A stretch of DNA of 10,505 nucleotides from an uncultured Campylobacter sp. (lineage in GTDB: Bacteria; Campylobacterota; Campylobacteria; Campylobacterales; Campylobacteraceae), in assembly GCF_938017615.1 (NCBI RefSeq), contig NZ_CALIJA010000014.1, positions 1 through 10,505 on the forward strand, read 5' to 3'. Shown here piece by piece: positions 7,675 through 10,505 of this stretch (the stretch's first letter is position 1; every line of letters begins with the position of its first letter). The notes under the pieces are model-generated. The model did not search any database. It was given only the letters and a program-made list of their open reading frames with translations, and was not told the origin of the DNA. A program made the position numbers and the translations under genes.

Positions 7675-8149
7675 TAAAAGTAAAATTTTTATTATGCTAA
7701 TTGCGGGGGTTTTTATTATTTATGGAGTTATAAGCAGCGGCGGTATGTATTGTAATATGGAGGAATTCTTTTCTGATAAAAAGGGCGAAGAGGATGACGC
7801 TTGCATCGCCAAGCTGATAAAACGAGCGGACGACGGAAACGGCTTTGCGGAAAGCAGACTAAGATACCCAAGCAGGGCGTATATCAAGCGCGTGTGCGAA
7901 AAGGGAGTGGAGAATTTAGGTGAGCGAGAAAGATTTTATTTCGAGCGTTATAGTAAAGATCGTTGTAGCGCTTGGAGCTTTAAAACGCCCAAATCAAAGG
8001 GCGGAGAAGTAAATACGACGAGCGGCGATATGAACGAAACGGACGGCGAGGGAAATTTAACGCACGAGGGTGCGAATACAATCCGCGATGAAACAGGCGT
8101 AATCAAACGCGATATAAATTCTGCGGGAGGGTCAAATGTCGGGCGATAA
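7664..8149 (+). CDS. Small single-span protein, paralog 1, with PglB-type glycosylation sites in its tail
   Basis: The family is not recognised. The product has 161 residues, beginning at a TTG with AAGGGGG five bases upstream. A Lys-rich start (KTSKSK) and a hydrophobic segment at about 8-25 predict an N-in, C-out membrane anchor. Residues 28-105 form the shared domain, with EEDDACIAKLIKRA, YIKRVCEKGVENLGERER and four cysteines (C30, C47, C78, C101) that could make two disulfides in the periplasm. The tail from about 113 is hydrophilic and carries three D/E-X-N-X-S/T sequons: EVNTT (N117), DMNET (N124) and EGNLT (N131). It is followed with a 14-nt overlap by paralog 2. Compared with its two sisters the tail is shorter and more diverged, suggesting it is the oldest copy or was trimmed. 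Confidence 0.82.
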   Translation: MKTSKSKIFIMLIAGVFIIYGVISSGGMYCNMEEFFSDKKGEEDDACIAKLIKRADDGNGFAESRLRYPSRAYIKRVCEKGVENLGERERFYFERYSKDRCSAWSFKTPKSKGGEVNTTSGDMNETDGEGNLTHEGANTIRDETGVIKRDINSAGGSNVGR

Positions 8150-8681
8150 AGCGAAATTGGAAGCCAGTAAAAGTCAAATTTTTTTGCTAATTGTAGGAGT
8201 TATTATTCTGTGCACCCTATATATAAGAAACAATGGCGCGTATTGCAACATTTGGGAATCTTTTTTAAACAATAAGGGCGAAGAGGATGACGCTTGCATA
8301 GCCAGACTAATAGAGGAGCGCGCGGATGCCGGCGATGACCATGCGGTAAATCGACTAATGTATCCGAGTCAGGCATATATCAAGCGCACATGCGAAAAGG
8401 GGGTAGAAAACTTGAGCGAACGCGAGAGATATTATTTCCAAGGCTTTAGCGGGGATCGCTGCGAGATTTGGGGCTTTAAAACGCCCAAATCAAAAGACGG
8501 CGAAGCAAACACGACGAGCGGCGGCGGTAATTTAGCGCGAGGCGATACGAACGCAACGAGCGGCGAGAGAAATTTAACGCGCGCCGAGGCAAACAACGGC
8601 AAATCTGACACTGCAAACAGCGATGCGAGCTTGATAAAGCGCGAAGGAAATTCTACGGAAGAGCAAAATGCTAGGCGATAA
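8136..8681 (+). CDS. Small single-span protein, paralog 2, with PglB-type glycosylation sites in its tail
   Basis: The 181-residue sister of the preceding gene has an N-terminus extended by about eight residues (MSGDKAKLEAS) that comes from the duplicated junction sequence. An anchor lies at about 14-30. The shared domain follows (EEDDACIARLI, YIKRTCEKGVENLSERER) with C37, C54, C86 and C109 conserved; C26 is an extra cysteine in the membrane segment. The tail from 123 has sequons EANTT (N125), DTNAT (N139), ERNLT (N146) and EGNST (N172) in a roughly 14-residue imperfect repeat. GGGAGGG at 8125-8131 precedes the ATG, inside the end of paralog 1, and the reading frames overlap by 14 nt. Co-transcription with the SDR gene and paralog 1 is likely. 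The function is unknown; an envelope structural, sensory or immunity role would all fit an anchored periplasmic protein. Confidence 0.85.
   Translation: MSGDKAKLEASKSQIFLLIVGVIILCTLYIRNNGAYCNIWESFLNNKGEEDDACIARLIEERADAGDDHAVNRLMYPSQAYIKRTCEKGVENLSERERYYFQGFSGDRCEIWGFKTPKSKDGEANTTSGGGNLARGDTNATSGERNLTRAEANNGKSDTANSDASLIKREGNSTEEQNARR
8502..8681 (+). repeat. Duplicated 180-bp tail block, copy in paralog 2
   Basis: This block aligns without gaps to 9106-9285 over 60 codons including the stop, with only nine amino-acid differences. It is much closer than the anchor regions of the same two genes, which suggests recent duplication or gene conversion of the tail. It encodes four PglB-type sequons. 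Confidence 0.85.
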
Positions 8682-8742
8682 GATTAGCCTTGAGGGTGAT
8701 ATCGTAAATTTTATGTCGTTGGTCAAATTTGTGAAAAAATGA
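8668..8742 (+). pseudogene. 24-codon remnant starting at the duplicated junction
   Basis: An ATG overlapping the last 14 nt of paralog 2 opens a frame MLGDKISLEGDIVNF... of 24 codons ending at TGA 8740-8742. Its first codons match the starts at 8136 (MSGDK) and 9272 (MLGDE), which sit in the identical position relative to the preceding stop. I read it as the leftover 5' end of a downstream gene copied with the duplicated unit. Translation as a short peptide is possible but unsupported. Confidence 0.55.
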
Positions 8743-8744
8743 GT

Positions 8745-8750
8745 TAAAAT
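8745..8750 (+). promoter_or_regulatory. Possible -10 box before paralog 3
   Basis: TAAAAT lies 20 nt before the ATG at 8770, in the only real gap (88 bp) of the paralog cluster. Given how common such AT strings are in this window, support is weak. The gap could otherwise be crossed by operon read-through. Confidence 0.3.
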
Positions 8751-8769
8751 TTATTACTCAAGGAAAAAC

Positions 8770-9285
8770 ATGGTAAAAAAGAGATCTTTAAAAATAAAAG
8801 GAAGCATATCGATTGCCATAATCCTGCTTTGGGTTTATTTTTTGATTACGACGCTGGGCGGTGATAGATACTGCGGCATATGGGATTATATCGCAAATAG
8901 TGAAGAGGATGATGCCTGCATCGCTAAGCTGATAAAGCGCGCAGACGCGGGTAGTGAATTGGCGCTCAATCGGCTTAGATACCCTAGCAAGGCGTATATC
9001 AAGCGCGTATGCGAAAGAGGAGTGGAAAACTTAGGCGAGCGAGAGAGATATTATTTCGAGCGTTTAGGCGTAGATCGTTGCGAAGCTCCAAATTTTAGAG
9101 ATAACGAAGCAAATACGACGAGCGGCGGCGGTAATTTAGCGCGAGGCGATATGAACGCGACGGACGGCGAGGGAAATTTAACGCGCGCCGAGGCAAACAA
9201 CGGTAAATCCGACACTATGGGCAACAAGGCGAGCTCGATAAAGCGCGAAGGAAATTCTACGGAAGAGCAAAATGCTGGGCGATGA
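8770..9285 (+). CDS. Small single-span protein, paralog 3, with PglB-type glycosylation sites in its tail
   Basis: The 171-residue third copy starts at an ATG with AAGGAAA (8760-8766) just upstream. It has a strongly basic N-terminus (MVKKRSLKIKG) unlike its sisters and an anchor at about 12-29. The shared domain has EEDDACIAKLIKRA and YIKRVCERGVENLGERER, with C35, C50, C81 and C104 conserved. The FKTPKSK stretch that leads into the tail in copies 1 and 2 is replaced by a shorter NFRDN. The tail has sequons EANTT (N115), DMNAT (N129), EGNLT (N136) and EGNST (N162). The last 14 nt overlap the start of the glycosylase-like gene at 9272, so the two are probably coupled. Function unknown. Confidence 0.85.
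   Translation: MVKKRSLKIKGSISIAIILLWVYFLITTLGGDRYCGIWDYIANSEEDDACIAKLIKRADAGSELALNRLRYPSKAYIKRVCERGVENLGERERYYFERLGVDRCEAPNFRDNEANTTSGGGNLARGDMNATDGEGNLTRAEANNGKSDTMGNKASSIKREGNSTEEQNAGR
9106..9285 (+). repeat. Duplicated 180-bp tail block, copy in paralog 3
   Basis: Partner of 8502-8681, with the same length and no gaps. Both copies end in an ATG-containing junction (ATGCTRGGCGAT) that starts the next reading frame. Confidence 0.85.
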
Positions 9286-10291
9286 AAATTTAGAAAAATT
9301 TTTCTCAAAAATCGACGCGGCGGAGTTTGGAATTTCGGCGGGCTCAAAGCTCGCTTCAAAAAATCATAAACTTGCAGGAAGCGCGAGAGACGGGAGCGAC
9401 GGCGAGCTTTTAAAATCAAAAAATGGGGCGGAATTTTGCGGCAAACAGGCATATTCTAGCAGCGCGCAGCAAGCTGAAATTTTAAAATTTAATGCCGAAC
9501 CGCTGTTTAATGCCGAGAAAGTGTGTCTTGGTACGGAGCAAGCGCACTTAAAATTTAACGTCCGTCCATCGCAGTCGGAGCCGGGCGTCAGACAAGCGCT
9601 TGCGTTCGATGACGAGCCGCCGCAGGCGCAGTTCGACGCCGAGCGAGCGCAGACGAAGATCGAAAATTTCATGCGCGATCTGCTGCAAAACTATGTGCTT
9701 TGCGTAAGCGGCGCGGAATTCGCCTTCGCGGAGATCGAGGCGTATTTCACGGGCGCGGATCGCAACACCTACAAGCGCACGTCGCGGGCGGGCGAGATAT
9801 TTTTTCACAATTTCGGCTTTGACATTTCGTTTCGCAGCGTCCCGCAAAGTGGCGGCGGGATTTTGGTGCGAAGCCTGCGCGTCCTAAGTGGCGCAGAACT
9901 TTTGGCGGGTAGCTTACTTGGCTTGACGGGCGACTTGCACGGCTTGGCGGAGAGCGATTCGATCGGCCATGCCGCCCCACTCATACAAAACGGCGATTTT
10001 ATCGCGGGTCCGCGCAAATGCATGGGTAAAATTTTAAATCTGCAAACGCAAAATTTAAACTTCTCTTTAAAGCGTGTGCCGCAAATAGCGCATGCAGCGG
10101 GCTTTAGCAACCGAATCCGACGAGGTGAGATCGTAAATGAAGTGAATCTGGACGCAAATACGCCAAGTGGCGCGGCGAGGCTTGCGAATGAGCCGCGCAG
10201 GCTTACTAGCGAGGAGTTTGAGGTATATTTGAGCGTAGGCTGCGCGGCGGCGAAAACATATAAAAAATCGCTGCAAAGATATGAGGACTAA
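9272..10291 (+). CDS. Putative 3-methyladenine DNA glycosylase (AAG/MPG-like) with long N-terminal extension
   Basis: AAG-type enzymes remove alkylated purines from DNA to begin base excision repair. In the 339-residue product the first ~125 residues are low-complexity, encoded by AAATTT-rich DNA, and match nothing I know. The C-terminal part has AEIEAYF at 153-159 (E154 in the place of the AAG catalytic Glu of ETEAY), then FFHNFGFDISF (177-187), GGGILVRSLRVL (194-205), comparable to the AAG strand LIRAL, and GPRKCMGKIL (246-255), comparable to GPxKLxxAL of the nucleotide-flipping region. About 40 extra residues separate the last two motifs. The assignment rests on these motifs only. A distant homolog with another DNA or RNA substrate is possible. 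The ATG at 9272 has GGAAGAG upstream and overlaps paralog 3 by 14 nt. M134, just before the domain, is an alternative start. Confidence 0.5.
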   Translation: MLGDENLEKFFSKIDAAEFGISAGSKLASKNHKLAGSARDGSDGELLKSKNGAEFCGKQAYSSSAQQAEILKFNAEPLFNAEKVCLGTEQAHLKFNVRPSQSEPGVRQALAFDDEPPQAQFDAERAQTKIENFMRDLLQNYVLCVSGAEFAFAEIEAYFTGADRNTYKRTSRAGEIFFHNFGFDISFRSVPQSGGGILVRSLRVLSGAELLAGSLLGLTGDLHGLAESDSIGHAAPLIQNGDFIAGPRKCMGKILNLQTQNLNFSLKRVPQIAHAAGFSNRIRRGEIVNEVNLDANTPSGAARLANEPRRLTSEEFEVYLSVGCAAAKTYKKSLQRYED

Positions 10292-10354
10292 ATTTTGATT
10301 GAACTGCGCACAGCGGGCGAGCGGTAAAATTTAATGAGCTTTAAGTGGCGAGGA

Positions 10355-10362
10355 TATAAAAT
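10355..10362 (+). promoter_or_regulatory. Likely -10 box for the right-edge membrane protein gene
   Basis: TATAAAAT lies 30 nt before the ATG at 10392 in the 100-bp gap after the glycosylase-like gene. No -35 is evident. AAAGG at 10381-10385 is the ribosome-binding site. The left-edge copy has no such gap and depends on uvrA transcription. Confidence 0.5.
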
Positions 10363-10391
10363 GGCGCGTCCATCAAATTTAAAGGCGGCAA

Positions 10392-10481
10392 ATGGATCAA
10401 GACAGGCTTGAGGAATTAAAAAGGCTACTACAAAAGCGGCATCAGGAGCCGAAGCGGGGCTTGGAACAAAATTCTAACGGC
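10392..10481 (+). repeat. Inverted repeat, right copy
   Basis: It matches the reverse complement of 502-591 at 88 of 90 positions, with 78 consecutive identical bases. The two copies face outward and enclose about 9.8 kb. Confidence 0.95.
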
Positions 10482-10505
10482 AAAAATTTTGAAGTACCAA
10501 ATTCT
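10392..10505 (+). CDS. Second copy of the edge membrane protein gene (3' end outside window)
   Basis: The first 38 codons are visible. Residues 1-30 equal the left-edge protein except for Asp instead of Asn at position 4. The Asn-every-five pattern (N27, N32, N37) then continues with different flanking residues (KNFEVPNS instead of ENSGTSNF). The body lies outside the window, so I cannot say whether it also has the membrane hairpin. The gene points away from the left copy. Confidence 0.8.
   Translation, partial: MDQDRLEELKRLLQKRHQEPKRGLEQNSNGKNFEVPNS

Noticed and set aside
10334..10411. Short frame MSFKWRGYKMARPS... upstream of the right-edge gene
   Set aside because: Only 25 codons, without a ribosome-binding site, and running into the next gene out of frame.

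Overview
The window looks like chromosomal DNA from an epsilonproteobacterium, most likely Campylobacter of the higher-GC oral type (C. gracilis-like; the species is a guess). The clues are short AAATTT/AAAATTTT stretches scattered through otherwise GC-rich DNA, TATAAT-type -10 boxes without a clear -35, and predicted membrane proteins whose tails are full of the Campylobacter N-glycosylation signal D/E-X-N-X-S/T.

Layout. Positions 1-591 (minus strand) hold the first 197 codons of an unrecognised membrane protein with a pentapeptide-repeat linker. It lies just downstream of uvrA (614-3460, minus). A short divergent promoter region separates uvrA from a plus-strand block. That block contains an MTA/SAH-nucleosidase-like protein swollen by two low-complexity inserts (3536-4696), a multi-span membrane protein gene broken by one in-frame TAA (4799-5278), and a radical SAM protein of the spore photoproduct lyase family (5352-6626). 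About 380 bp of AAATTT-rich DNA without a convincing gene follows. Next comes an apparent operon: an SDR oxidoreductase (7009-7674) and three tandem paralogs of a small single-span protein (7664-8149, 8136-8681, 8770-9285). Its last gene (9272-10291) has a C-terminal half resembling a 3-methyladenine DNA glycosylase. At the right edge (10392 onward, plus strand) a second copy of the left-edge gene begins.

How the parts relate. The two edge genes share a nearly identical 90-bp 5' end in inverted orientation, so the window is bracketed by an inverted repeat. Recombination there would flip about 9.7 kb of intervening DNA and exchange the upstream signals of the two edge genes. The three paralogs look like N-in/C-out anchored periplasmic proteins with four conserved cysteines and arrays of predicted PglB sites. 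Each ends in a 14-nt overlap with a following ATG, including one 24-codon remnant, which records the duplication history. Several genes plausibly concern DNA damage or nucleoside salvage (UvrA, SPL-like, glycosylase-like, nucleosidase-like), but joint function is an inference from position only. The most novel material is the glycosylation-signal array family and the inverted-repeat edge genes.
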